Shown piece by piece: positions 24,569 through 32,073 of a DNA stretch of 40,127 nt. The notes under the pieces were generated by a model that searched no databases, was not told the origin of the DNA, and worked only from the letters and a program-made list of their open reading frames with translations. The stretch spans positions 1 to 40,127 of the forward strand of contig CAZCQP010000023.1 in NCBI GenBank assembly GCA_964500895.1. The letters are read 5' to 3'. How positions within the stretch are numbered: the stretch's first letter is position 1; each line of letters begins with the position of its first letter. This stretch comes from CAZCQP01 sp964500895 (GTDB taxonomy: Bacteria > Bacillota > Clostridia > Lachnospirales > JAISER01). The position numbers were made by a program, and so were the translations under genes.

Positions 24569-25066
24569 TCACCTTCTTTTTAACTTATTGCCAAGCTCCG
24601 TCATTAAGTTTCTAACGCTTCGGTCGTACACATCGTTACCCACACGCAAAACACAGCCGCCCAACAAGTACCCATCTTGCCGCAGCTGTAAGTTTACCGT
24701 TTGCACCTGATATTTGGTTTTTATAAAATTTTCAATGGCCTTTAATTGACGGTCATCGGGAGGGAATTTATAAGATAATTGTGCCGTAATCACGTTGTTT
24801 TGTTTTTGCCACATGGCATCATATGCGTTAATGATATCGAAGATAAAATCAAAATGTTGGTTGTTGCACAATGTTTTTAAAAACCCACCGACTATGCCGG
24901 AAAAAAGGCGGTCAATCAGCTTTTGCTTGCTGTTTTGCTCCACCACCGGGCTTGCAAAATAGGCATACACCGTTTCATCCCGGAATACTTCCCCGCAACT
25001 TTTTACTTCCTCAATATCCGCCGAAAGTTCAAACAAAGCTGTAGCGTAGGACTGCACTAAAATCAT
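24569..25066 (-). CDS. atpH: F-type ATP synthase delta subunit
   Basis: 165 residues, slightly short for the family (usually about 175-180). A helical N-terminal domain (YATALFELSADIEEVKSCGE) is followed by the C-terminal signature LRQDGYLLGGCVLRVGNDVYDRSVRNLMTEL. It links F1 to the peripheral stalk. It overlaps atpF by four bases (ATGA). Confidence 0.94.
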   Translation of the reverse strand: MILVQSYATALFELSADIEEVKSCGEVFRDETVYAYFASPVVEQNSKQKLIDRLFSGIVGGFLKTLCNNQHFDFIFDIINAYDAMWQKQNNVITAQLSYKFPPDDRQLKAIENFIKTKYQVQTVNLQLRQDGYLLGGCVLRVGNDVYDRSVRNLMTELGNKLKRR

Positions 25067-25545
25067 GAGGCACCGCCAACTTCCGCAAGAAAGCTGTCTA
25101 TGATTTTCTTGCTGTCATCCTGGTCCATACCCTGCACCACCTGGAACGTTGCAGCCAAAGCAATGTCCGCAATTTGTTCCCGCAAATCCGCAGTGGCTTT
25201 GCTTTTTTCAATTTCTATAATTTTTTGCGCATTTTGCAGCAGGGCGGCGGCATCTTCCTTAGCAGTTTGAATCAGCTTGTCATATTCCGCTTGCCCCCGT
25301 TCCTTGGCACGGTTGATGATGGCAGCACTTTCATTTTTCGCTTCATTTAACATCTGCGTATATTGGGCTTGTAGTTGCTGCGCTTGCGCATTTTTCTCCT
25401 GGGCTTCCTCCATTTCACGGCGCACCATTTCGGCACGTTTGTCCATCATGGCGTTCACAGGCTTGAATAGAAACCGCTTCATCAGCAAATACAAAACAAT
25501 CATATTAACAACGGTCCATATTATGTTCCAATTCAATTCCAACAT
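25063..25545 (-). CDS. atpF: F-type ATP synthase b subunit
   Basis: 160 residues: one N-terminal membrane segment (WNIIWTVVNMIVLYLLMKRFLF), then the KPVNAMMDKRAEMV motif and a long Ala/Glu/Gln-rich coiled coil forming the peripheral stalk. Only one b gene is present, as expected for a homodimeric stalk. It overlaps atpH by four bases and follows atpE by 25 bases. Confidence 0.95.
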   Translation of the reverse strand: MLELNWNIIWTVVNMIVLYLLMKRFLFKPVNAMMDKRAEMVRREMEEAQEKNAQAQQLQAQYTQMLNEAKNESAAIINRAKERGQAEYDKLIQTAKEDAAALLQNAQKIIEIEKSKATADLREQIADIALAATFQVVQGMDQDDSKKIIDSFLAEVGGAS

Positions 25546-25570
25546 GTGCCGTTTTCCTCTCTGTTATAAA

Positions 25571-25792
25571 TTACTTTAAGAACAGAATAATCAAGATGGC
25601 GATAATCAACCCGTAAATGGCTGTTGCTTCCGCCAAGGCCGCACCCAACAAAAAGATTTTGTTAATTTCTTTTTTAGCTTCCGGCTGCCTGGCAATGGCC
25701 TCTGCCGCCCGGCCTGCCGCAATACCAATGCCAATGCCTGCTCCAATACCCGAGATAACCGCAATACCGGCACCCAACGCTACTAATGACAT
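25571..25792 (-). CDS. atpE: F-type ATP synthase c subunit (H+-type ligand set)
   Basis: A 73-residue hairpin of two membrane helices with the RQPEAKKEI polar loop. The ion-binding carboxylate is the Glu in ALAEATAIYGL. Compared from memory with the Na+-binding Ilyobacter subunit (Gln32, Glu65, Ser66), this protein has Ile at the Gln position (GAGIGIGIAAG) and Ala at the Ser position, so the Na+ ligands are missing and H+ coupling is predicted. ATG 25792 has GGAGG eight bases upstream; the in-frame ATG at 25807 contains that ribosome site itself. Confidence 0.95.
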   Translation of the reverse strand: MSLVALGAGIAVISGIGAGIGIGIAAGRAAEAIARQPEAKKEINKIFLLGAALAEATAIYGLIIAILIILFLK

Positions 25793-25818
25793 AATCGCTT
25801 CCTCCATTACTATTAAAT

Positions 25819-26502
25819 TTATTCTGTAGCCTCTCCAATAAACAAAGAGGTCAAAAAGACAAAAATGTACGCCTGCAAAATGCCGTCGAACAAGTCAAAA
25901 TACATGCTAAAGGGAATGGGAACAAATGCCGGAACCACAATCTTTATCAGTTCCATAATGATAAACGCACCCAAAATATTGCCGAACAACCGCATACACA
26001 AAGAAACCGGGCGGATGAAAACCTCCAGTACATTCATGGGTGCAATAAAAGCCACCGGCTCTCCAAAAGACTTTAAAAAACCTTTAAACCCTTTAGCACG
26101 AATGCCGGCATATTCGATTAAAACAATGCTCATTAAAGCCAATGCGGCTGTCACGTTTAAATCCTTTGTGGGGGGTGTGATGCCAAAGATGCCAATGGTG
26201 TTGGAAACGACCAGATAAAGCCCAACAGTGCCTAAATAAGAAGTGTATTGCTTTGCATTGTGGCCCAAATTTTCATGCAGCGTATCGTTAATGAAAGAAA
26301 CGGTTGTTTCCAGATACAGTTGAATGCCTTTGGGTTGTACGTCTAGCTTGCGTGTTAAAAGGATGCTTGCCACCACTAAAACGGCCATAATCACCCAAGT
26401 TACCAGCACCGATTCGGGCACGGGAATGCCGCCGAAAAGAGGGATGGTAAAGCTGGTTTTGCTGCTTAGCTTATTAATCAGTTCTGCCGACATTTCATTC
26501 AT
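25819..26502 (-). CDS. atpB: F-type ATP synthase a subunit
   Basis: A 227-residue membrane subunit forming the ion channels. The essential arginine is in MRLFGNILGAFI, with QAYIFVFLTSLFIGEA at the C-terminus. ATG 26502 follows GGAAGGT by six bases; earlier in-frame starts reach into the leader and add a non-family extension. First gene of the operon; the accessory atpI gene often found in front is absent. Confidence 0.95.
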   Translation of the reverse strand: MNEMSAELINKLSSKTSFTIPLFGGIPVPESVLVTWVIMAVLVVASILLTRKLDVQPKGIQLYLETTVSFINDTLHENLGHNAKQYTSYLGTVGLYLVVSNTIGIFGITPPTKDLNVTAALALMSIVLIEYAGIRAKGFKGFLKSFGEPVAFIAPMNVLEVFIRPVSLCMRLFGNILGAFIIMELIKIVVPAFVPIPFSMYFDLFDGILQAYIFVFLTSLFIGEATE

Positions 26503-26574
26503 AAAAATACCTTCCCGTGTACATAGAATTTTTATGATTTTCAATATTATTACCATTAAAATGGCCTACGCTTC

Positions 26575-26602
26575 ATTGTATCACTAATCCAAATTTTGTC
26601 AA
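26575..26602 (-). promoter_or_regulatory. Promoter of the ATP synthase operon
   Basis: On the minus strand: perfect TTGACA (26602-26597), 16 bases, TACAAT (26580-26575). The leader to ATG 26502 is about 70 bases. Confidence 0.8.
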
Positions 26603-26799
26603 CAACACTTTTTCTTTATGAATTGCAGATTAAACCAACATATTTTATATTTATAAACAATAATTTGCAGAAATAATCGAAACCAAAATGCATGATGCAT
26701 CGTTGCATAAATGCAGAGACAACTGTGTTCGTCCGCCCTGGGTGATTATACATAGCAATGTCGCCTTGTGTCCAACCACGACAAACACATTCAGGTGTC
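26603..26799. other. Intergenic stretch between divergent promoters
   Basis: The gap between atpB and the next gene (26503-26860) is 358 bases. Between the two promoters I see AT-rich sequence with several ATGCAT-like palindromes (around 26688-26715), but no convincing gene or RNA. Confidence 0.5.
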
Positions 26800-26828
26800 T
26801 TGTTTTTATTTGTTGGTTATGATAATAT
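26800..26828 (+). promoter_or_regulatory. Promoter of the DUF6106-guaB-guaA group
   Basis: TTGTTT (26800-26805), 17 bases, TAATAT (26823-26828), about 30 bases before ATG 26861, which is preceded by TTTGGAGG. Confidence 0.55.
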
Positions 26829-26860
26829 AAAATTGTTATATGTTTGGAGGGTAGCATACC

Positions 26861-27370
26861 ATGGGCGATGTTTTTAAAGAACAGCTTGTAAAAAAGCAAG
26901 TCGGTGCGCAATCACGCATACTGGTAGGTGCCGGTGTGGCCGCCTGCATTGCTGTTTTTCTACTTTTGTTTTTTGTGCCGGTGATGGGTATTATACGGCT
27001 GCTGATTATGGCCGTATTGGCCGCAGGCACATATTTTCTTTTTAATATGCAAAATGTAGAGTATGAGTATGTTTTTACAAACGGGGAATTGGATATTGAT
27101 GTGATTTACAACAAATCCAAGCGGAAGCGTGCGTTTAACGGCACAGTATCGCAGTTTGAAGTGATGATGCCCGTAAACGGACCCCACGACAAAACCCCTT
27201 TAAAAACTGCCACCGTAACCAAAGACTTCTCCTCCAGCATTCATGATAGCAGCACATATGCCATTCTAACAATCATAGACGGCAAAAAAATGCTGATTTA
27301 CATGACGCCGAATGATATGATGCTGAAAGCTTTTGCTTCCGTGCTTTCACCACGGAAATTGCTGAAATAA
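26861..27370 (+). CDS. Small membrane protein, DUF6106-like
   Basis: 169 residues: a polar start MGDVFKEQLVKKQ, two close hydrophobic segments (about 20-60, IAVFLLLFFVPVMG and LLIMAVLAAGTYFLF), then a cytoplasmic part with EYEYVFTNGELDIDVIYNKSKRKR and a stretch to the end without known catalytic motifs. This pattern is typical of the uncharacterised DUF6106 group of Clostridia. Function is unknown. guaB begins 21 bases after its stop, so it may be co-transcribed with guaBA. Confidence 0.75.
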   Translation: MGDVFKEQLVKKQVGAQSRILVGAGVAACIAVFLLLFFVPVMGIIRLLIMAVLAAGTYFLFNMQNVEYEYVFTNGELDIDVIYNKSKRKRAFNGTVSQFEVMMPVNGPHDKTPLKTATVTKDFSSSIHDSSTYAILTIIDGKKMLIYMTPNDMMLKAFASVLSPRKLLK

Positions 27371-27391
27371 TATTTTGAAAGGATGGTTCAC

Positions 27392-28846
27392 ATGCATAAG
27401 CTGGTGAAGGACGGCTTAACTTTTGATGACGTATTGCTGATCCCTGCTAAATCTGATGTTGTACCGAAAGATACAGATCTTTCAACCCACTTAACGAAAA
27501 GTATTGTGTTAAATGTACCTATTATGAGCGCCGGTATGGACACCGTAACAGAGGCGCCCATGGCCATTGCCATTGCCCGCCAAGGTGGTATTGGCATCAT
27601 TCACAAAAATTTATCCATCGAGGCCCAAGCCGTAGAGGTAGACAAGGTGAAACGTTCTGAACACGGCGTTATCATCGACCCTTTTTCACTCTCCCCCAAC
27701 CACTATGTACACGAAGCCAACGATTTAATGGCCAAGTACCATATTTCTGGTGTGCCCATTACAGAAAACGGCAAACTTGTGGGCATTATCACCAACCGGG
27801 ACTTGCGGTTTGAAACCAACCACAACAAGAAAATTTATGAAGTCATGACCCGGGAACAGCTGATTACAGCGCCCGTTGGCACAGACCTTGAAACCGCCAA
27901 ACAGATCCTGACCCGGCATAAAATTGAAAAATTGCCCATTGTAGACGCGGCTGGCAGTTTAAAAGGGCTTATTACCATTAAAGATATTGAAAAATCCATT
28001 AAATACCCCAACTCTGCCAAAGATAACCACGGCCGTCTGCTGGCTGGTGCCGCCGTTGGTGTCACCAGCGATTGTTTAGACCGAGTTGCTGCACTTGTGA
28101 AAGCGAAAGTAGACGTGGTGGTGGTGGATACCGCCCATGGTCAGTCCACAGGCGTATTGGAAACCGTTCGGGCCATTAAAGCCCAGTTCCCTGAATTGCA
28201 AGTTATTGCTGGCAATGTGGCCACGGCAGAAGGCACCATCGACTTAATTGAAGCCGGTGTAGATGCGGTGAAAGTTGGCATTGGCCCAGGTTCCATTTGT
28301 ACCACCCGTGTTATTGCCGGTATTGGCGTGCCTCAAATCACTGCTATTTACGATTGTGCCGAAGCAGCCAAACCTTATGGCATTCCAATTATTGCAGATG
28401 GTGGCATTAAGTTTTCTGGGGATATTTCCAAAGCCATCGCAGCCGGTGCCCATGTGTGCATGATTGGCAGCATTTTGGCCGGTTGCGAAGAAAGCCCGGG
28501 CAAAATTGAGTTGTATCAAGGCCGGAAATACAAAGTATACCGTGGCATGGGCTCTCTGTCTGCTATGGAAGCTGGCAGCAAAGACCGCTACTTCCAAGAC
28601 GAAGCCAACAAGTTCGTACCGGAAGGCGTTGAAGGCCGTGTATCTTACAAAGGATTCTTGGCTGACACCATGTTCCAACTGATTGGCGGCTTGCGTTCCG
28701 GTATGGGTTACTGTGGTTGCCCCACCATTCCAGAGCTTCAAGAAAACGGACGGTTTGTAAAAATTACCAGTGCAGGCTTGCGTGAAAGCCACCCCCACGA
28801 TATTCAAATTACAAAAGAAGCGCCTAACTATAGTATTGAATATTAA
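27392..28846 (+). CDS. guaB: IMP dehydrogenase
   Basis: 484 residues. Oxidises IMP to XMP with NAD+, the committed step to GMP. Visible are the N-terminal LTFDDVLLIPAKS, two CBS domains (about 95-205), the catalytic loop GIGPGSICTTR with Cys about 303, IIADGGIKFSGD, and the flap YRGMGSLSAMEAGSKDRYFQ. Start ATG 27392 has AAAGG nine bases upstream; the ATG at 27383 overlaps that site. It is followed after 36 bases by guaA. No guanine-type riboswitch is visible in the short leader. Confidence 0.97.
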   Translation: MHKLVKDGLTFDDVLLIPAKSDVVPKDTDLSTHLTKSIVLNVPIMSAGMDTVTEAPMAIAIARQGGIGIIHKNLSIEAQAVEVDKVKRSEHGVIIDPFSLSPNHYVHEANDLMAKYHISGVPITENGKLVGIITNRDLRFETNHNKKIYEVMTREQLITAPVGTDLETAKQILTRHKIEKLPIVDAAGSLKGLITIKDIEKSIKYPNSAKDNHGRLLAGAAVGVTSDCLDRVAALVKAKVDVVVVDTAHGQSTGVLETVRAIKAQFPELQVIAGNVATAEGTIDLIEAGVDAVKVGIGPGSICTTRVIAGIGVPQITAIYDCAEAAKPYGIPIIADGGIKFSGDISKAIAAGAHVCMIGSILAGCEESPGKIELYQGRKYKVYRGMGSLSAMEAGSKDRYFQDEANKFVPEGVEGRVSYKGFLADTMFQLIGGLRSGMGYCGCPTIPELQENGRFVKITSAGLRESHPHDIQITKEAPNYSIEY

Positions 28847-28882
28847 TGTTAATGATTTGCACGCCACTAACGGAGGACAAAT

Positions 28883-30190
28883 ATGAAATTGGACATGATT
28901 GTAATATTGGACTTAGGCGGCACAGACTCCACTGGTATTGCCCGTGAAATACGGCGGCTTGGGGTTTACAGCGAAATCCATCCCCACGACATTTCCGCCG
29001 AAACATTAAAGGCCATGGGCAACGTGAAGGGCATTGTTTTAAATGGCGGGCCAAACAATATTATCGACGGGCAAGCCATCGACTGCGGCACCCATGTGTA
29101 CCAAAGCGGCCTGCCTGTACTGACCGTGGCCCATGAAACGCCCCACCGAGCCATGGACTTGCCTTTATGGCCAAGCACGGCTGAACAGCTTGAAACCGTT
29201 TTAGGCCGTTTCATCTTTGATGTGTGCCAGGCTGAAAAAGGCTGGACCATGGACCGCTTTATTGATGACCAAATTGAACTGGTGCGCCAGCAAGTGGGCG
29301 ACAAAAAAGTGCTGCTGGCGTTAAGCGGTGGCGTGGATTCCTCTGTGGTGGCGGCATTGTTGGTGAAAGCCATTGGCCAACAACTGGTGTGCGTGCATGT
29401 AAACCACGGCTTGCTTCGAAAAGATGAACCCGAACAGGTGGTATCCGTCTTTGGCGAAAAAATTGGGGCCAACCTCATTTATGTAGACGCTTCCGACCGG
29501 TTCTTGGATAAACTTGCCGGTGTGGAAGACCCCGAGCAGAAACGTAAAATCATTGGCGAGGAATTTATCCGGGTATTTGAAGAAGAAGCCAAAAAGCTGG
29601 ATGACATTGCTTTCCTGGCACAAGGCACCATTTACCCCGATATTATTGAAAGCGGCACCAAAACCGCCAAACCCATCAAGGCTCACCACAACGTGGGCGG
29701 GCTGCCTGAAGATTTGAAATTTGAGTTGGTGGAACCTTTAAAGCAACTTTTTAAAGACGAAGTGCGGCAATGTGGCGTGGCGTTAGGTCTGCCTGCTGAA
29801 ATGGTTTACCGCCAGCCCTTCCCCGGCCCTGGCCTGGGGGTGCGCTGTTTAGGCGCCATCACCAGAGACCGGCTGCATGCCCTGCGGGAATCCGATGCCA
29901 TCCTCCGTGAAACTTTCAAGGAATTTGGGCTGGAAGATAAGGTGTGGCAATACTTTACCGTTGTTCCCAATGTACGCTCTGTGGGCGTGCGCAACGATGC
30001 GCGCTCCTATGAGTACCCCGTTATCATTCGGGCTGTGAACACCGTGGATGCCATGACCGCCACTGTCCCCCGGCTGGATTACGACATGCTGGAGGCTGTG
30101 ACTAACCGCATTTTGGCAAATGTGCCCGGCGTTAACCGGGTGTGCTTGGATTTGTCGCCTAAGCCACCCGCTACTATTGAATGGGAATGA
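28883..30190 (+). CDS. guaA: GMP synthase with degenerate, shortened glutaminase domain
   Basis: 435 residues, versus about 510-525 for ordinary GuaA. The ATP pyrophosphatase half is intact: PP-loop LSGGVDSS (147-154), FLAQGTIYPDIIES, HHNVGGLPEDL, RQPFPGPGLGVRCLG and the dimerisation domain ending PPATIEWE. The N-terminal 112 residues still resemble class I glutamine amidotransferase (GVYSEIHPHD, GIVLNGGPNNI), but where the catalytic Cys of GICYG should be it reads LTVAHET (Ala83). The following roughly 80 residues with the catalytic His and Glu are absent. It should aminate XMP using free ammonia or a separate glutaminase. GGAGG precedes ATG 28883. Its 3' end looks like an integration site. 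Confidence 0.93.
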   Translation: MKLDMIVILDLGGTDSTGIAREIRRLGVYSEIHPHDISAETLKAMGNVKGIVLNGGPNNIIDGQAIDCGTHVYQSGLPVLTVAHETPHRAMDLPLWPSTAEQLETVLGRFIFDVCQAEKGWTMDRFIDDQIELVRQQVGDKKVLLALSGGVDSSVVAALLVKAIGQQLVCVHVNHGLLRKDEPEQVVSVFGEKIGANLIYVDASDRFLDKLAGVEDPEQKRKIIGEEFIRVFEEEAKKLDDIAFLAQGTIYPDIIESGTKTAKPIKAHHNVGGLPEDLKFELVEPLKQLFKDEVRQCGVALGLPAEMVYRQPFPGPGLGVRCLGAITRDRLHALRESDAILRETFKEFGLEDKVWQYFTVVPNVRSVGVRNDARSYEYPVIIRAVNTVDAMTATVPRLDYDMLEAVTNRILANVPGVNRVCLDLSPKPPATIEWE

Positions 30191-30191
30191 T
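30179..30191 (+). repeat. guaA 3'-end repeat, left copy (possible attL core)
   Basis: gaatgggaatgat covers the last codons and stop of guaA. A copy differing at one base lies at 37539-37551 in the same orientation. Confidence 0.5.
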
Positions 30192-30262
30192 GGAACGAAG
30201 CCGAAAAAGCCTGTATTTATGCGGGTTTGTGGAGTGTTGATAACACTTGTGGCAACGTTTTG

Positions 30263-30327
30263 GCAACATCTGTTATAAATCCATATAGAAAGAGCTAACT
30301 GATTTTTGAAGTCAGTTAGCTTTTTTT
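30263..30327 (+). repeat. 65-bp terminator repeat, copy 1
   Basis: The segment begins gcaacatctgttataaatcc and ends in hairpin agctaactga (30293-30302) / tcagttagct (30312-30321) plus a T-run. Copy 2 at 37573-37638 differs at about three positions, in direct orientation. As an RNA it is a good terminator for guaA, and probably also for the convergent gene at 30354. Confidence 0.85.
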
Positions 30328-30353
30328 CTTGGGATACTTAACATAACAATACC

Positions 30354-30821
30354 TTAAATAAATTTGTCAGAAAGTGATGTAATAGAACTGTTAATTTGTT
30401 TTAGAGCTGATAATTCATCTTTTATTTGAGGTTCTATGGTAAGAAGTTTGTGTATGTAGTTTATGTCAATAGAATATTGTTCTGTAAATTTCTTTCCACA
30501 TGTTTCATAACATATTTCTACATCTAATACGTTTTTATCAAAGTGAGTGAAATCAAAAATTGTGCCAACATGTTGTTGTGGTGCAAGAAAAATATGCTTT
30601 AGTTTTGTTACATTAAATTCTTTAACACCATCTTGCCCGGCTTTGCTCCAATCCAAATCTGGCTGAATTACAAGTGATAAAAGTTTAGCTGGAGAACTTC
30701 CAAAATTTTTGATGATTAAGTCGTGAGTTCTCCCTGTCCTGCTTTTATGAATATAGGATAGAAGATTTCCCCTGTTTTGCTCAAAGAATTGATTTTGTTG
30801 TTCGCTTAATTGCTTTTTCAT
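30354..30821 (-). CDS. AT-rich hypothetical protein
   Basis: 155 residues, no signal peptide or membrane segment. I recognise no catalytic motif. It begins KKQLSEQQNQFFEQNRGN and has a central beta-rich part (THDLIIKNFGSSPAKLLSL, FDFTHFDKNVLDVEICYETCGKKF), then a helical tail. Its base composition is markedly more AT-rich than its neighbours, with many AAA/TTT codons, suggesting recent transfer. It sits just inside the left boundary of the putative island. The ribosome site is weak. Function unknown. Confidence 0.7.
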   Translation of the reverse strand: MKKQLSEQQNQFFEQNRGNLLSYIHKSRTGRTHDLIIKNFGSSPAKLLSLVIQPDLDWSKAGQDGVKEFNVTKLKHIFLAPQQHVGTIFDFTHFDKNVLDVEICYETCGKKFTEQYSIDINYIHKLLTIEPQIKDELSALKQINSSITSLSDKFI

Positions 30822-30890
30822 TTCTTTGAGATTTTTGATATGTGTAGTAAATTGCAGCCACAGACCCTATAAACGCCGCTAAACTTTTTT

Positions 30891-30935
30891 GGGGCTGTTT
30901 CGCCACAGCCCCATCCGTAAAAGCCCATCCGGGCT
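30891..30935 (-). terminator. Weak terminator of the island operon
   Basis: On the minus strand a short hairpin AGCCC-GGAT-GGGCT with a few T (30935-30919) follows the hydrolase stop, then a stronger stem pairs ggggctgt (30891-30898) with acagcccc (30905-30912). T-tracts are poor, so this is tentative. Confidence 0.4.
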
Positions 30936-32046
30936 ACTTCAAAAACTCTCGTACCTTTTGCTCAAATAAGTCCGTATCCAATACACCGCCCATGTGGCCC
31001 TTTTTACTGTTGATTAAAAACAGTTCAGCATCTTTGCCCAAGCCGGTCAGGTCATCCACCATCTTGTGATTAAAGACAGTGGGCTGCAACATATCGTAAG
31101 TGCAGGAAACCATGAGAACCTTGGCCTGTATACGGGCATAGGCGTCTAGGGGAGATTGGTACCCATGGAAAGCATCGTGCAGCATGGTGGCCTTGCAGGT
31201 GTAGTACCAATGGCTGGCATCTATGGTTTTATAAGAGATATCAATGGCTTCTGCAAGCTTTTTTTCAAAAGACATAGGTGCCGATATGCAGGTGTACGGC
31301 GCTTGCTCGCCACTGTCCCGCTTATACAAATCCTCGTAAAATTCAGCCGAAAATGCACCCGCATTCATCATCTGGATGGCTAATTTTAAACCTTCAACCG
31401 GCCGGTTCGCATCTTCGTAATCACCATTTTTCCAATTGGGGTCAAGGGCGATGGCGCGCATGGCGTGTTGCAACACGCTAAAGGAAGTAATGGACGGATT
31501 TTGCGGGTTGGTGATGACCCCGATATATTTTTGCACCATTTCCGGAAATTCAATAATCCAACTGATGCCAATAAATCCGCCGGCGCTGGCACCAATAATT
31601 AAGCTTATTTCTCTAATGCCAAGCTGGGTGGTTAAAAATTCATGTTGGATTTTGGCCATGTCTTTAAAGGTGAACACCGGGAAATCCATGCCGTACCGTT
31701 TGCCGGTTTTGGGGTTAATGCTCCGGGGGCCCGTTGTTATCACCTTGGGGTTGTGTACTTGAACGTTTGCCAGGTTGTCTGTGCTAATGACAAAATACTG
31801 ATTGGTGTCTATGGCTTTACCCGGCCCGATGAGTGCGTCCCAATAACCGGGAGCGGCATCGCTTTCCACATATTTGCCGGCGGCATGGCTGGATGCGCTG
31901 AAATAGTGGGGCACCAATACAACGTTGTTTTTTGCTTCATTCAATTGACCATACGTTTCATACCCCAGTTCAATGGGCAACTCTTGACCATTTTCAAACT
32001 TAAAATTATCAATTTTGAAAGACTTTTTTTCAACGTTCTTTAACAT
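30934..32046 (-). CDS. Alpha/beta hydrolase of the MetX (homoserine acyltransferase-like) family
   Basis: 370 residues. MetX-fold hallmarks: ELPIELGYETYGQLNEAKNNVVLVPHYFSASSHAAG near the start, nucleophile motif GASAGGF, a late acid in CTYDMLQP and histidine in KKGHMGG. True homoserine acetyltransferases carry GGSMGG; here the motif is GASAGG, and no methionine genes are nearby. It is therefore better called a MetX-like hydrolase or acyltransferase with unknown substrate. ATG 32046 follows GAAAGG by about ten bases; GTG 32058 is less likely. It is last in the CoA-transferase/thiolase/MFS operon. Confidence 0.8.
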   Translation of the reverse strand: MLKNVEKKSFKIDNFKFENGQELPIELGYETYGQLNEAKNNVVLVPHYFSASSHAAGKYVESDAAPGYWDALIGPGKAIDTNQYFVISTDNLANVQVHNPKVITTGPRSINPKTGKRYGMDFPVFTFKDMAKIQHEFLTTQLGIREISLIIGASAGGFIGISWIIEFPEMVQKYIGVITNPQNPSITSFSVLQHAMRAIALDPNWKNGDYEDANRPVEGLKLAIQMMNAGAFSAEFYEDLYKRDSGEQAPYTCISAPMSFEKKLAEAIDISYKTIDASHWYYTCKATMLHDAFHGYQSPLDAYARIQAKVLMVSCTYDMLQPTVFNHKMVDDLTGLGKDAELFLINSKKGHMGGVLDTDLFEQKVREFLK

Positions 32047-32073
32047 GTTTTTGACCACCTTTCTAAATTAAGA

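Noticed and set aside
25571..25792. Na+-type ATP synthase, expected because Rnf is present
   Set aside because: The Gln and Ser ligand positions of the c subunit are Ile and Ala.
26685..26720. ATGCAT-rich palindromes upstream of atpB as an operator
   Set aside because: Irregular spacing and distance of about 100 bases from both promoters; no clear symmetry.
30934..32046. Homoserine O-acetyltransferase (metX) for methionine synthesis
   Set aside because: Nucleophile motif is GASAGG rather than GGSMGG and the operon context is acyl-CoA metabolism.
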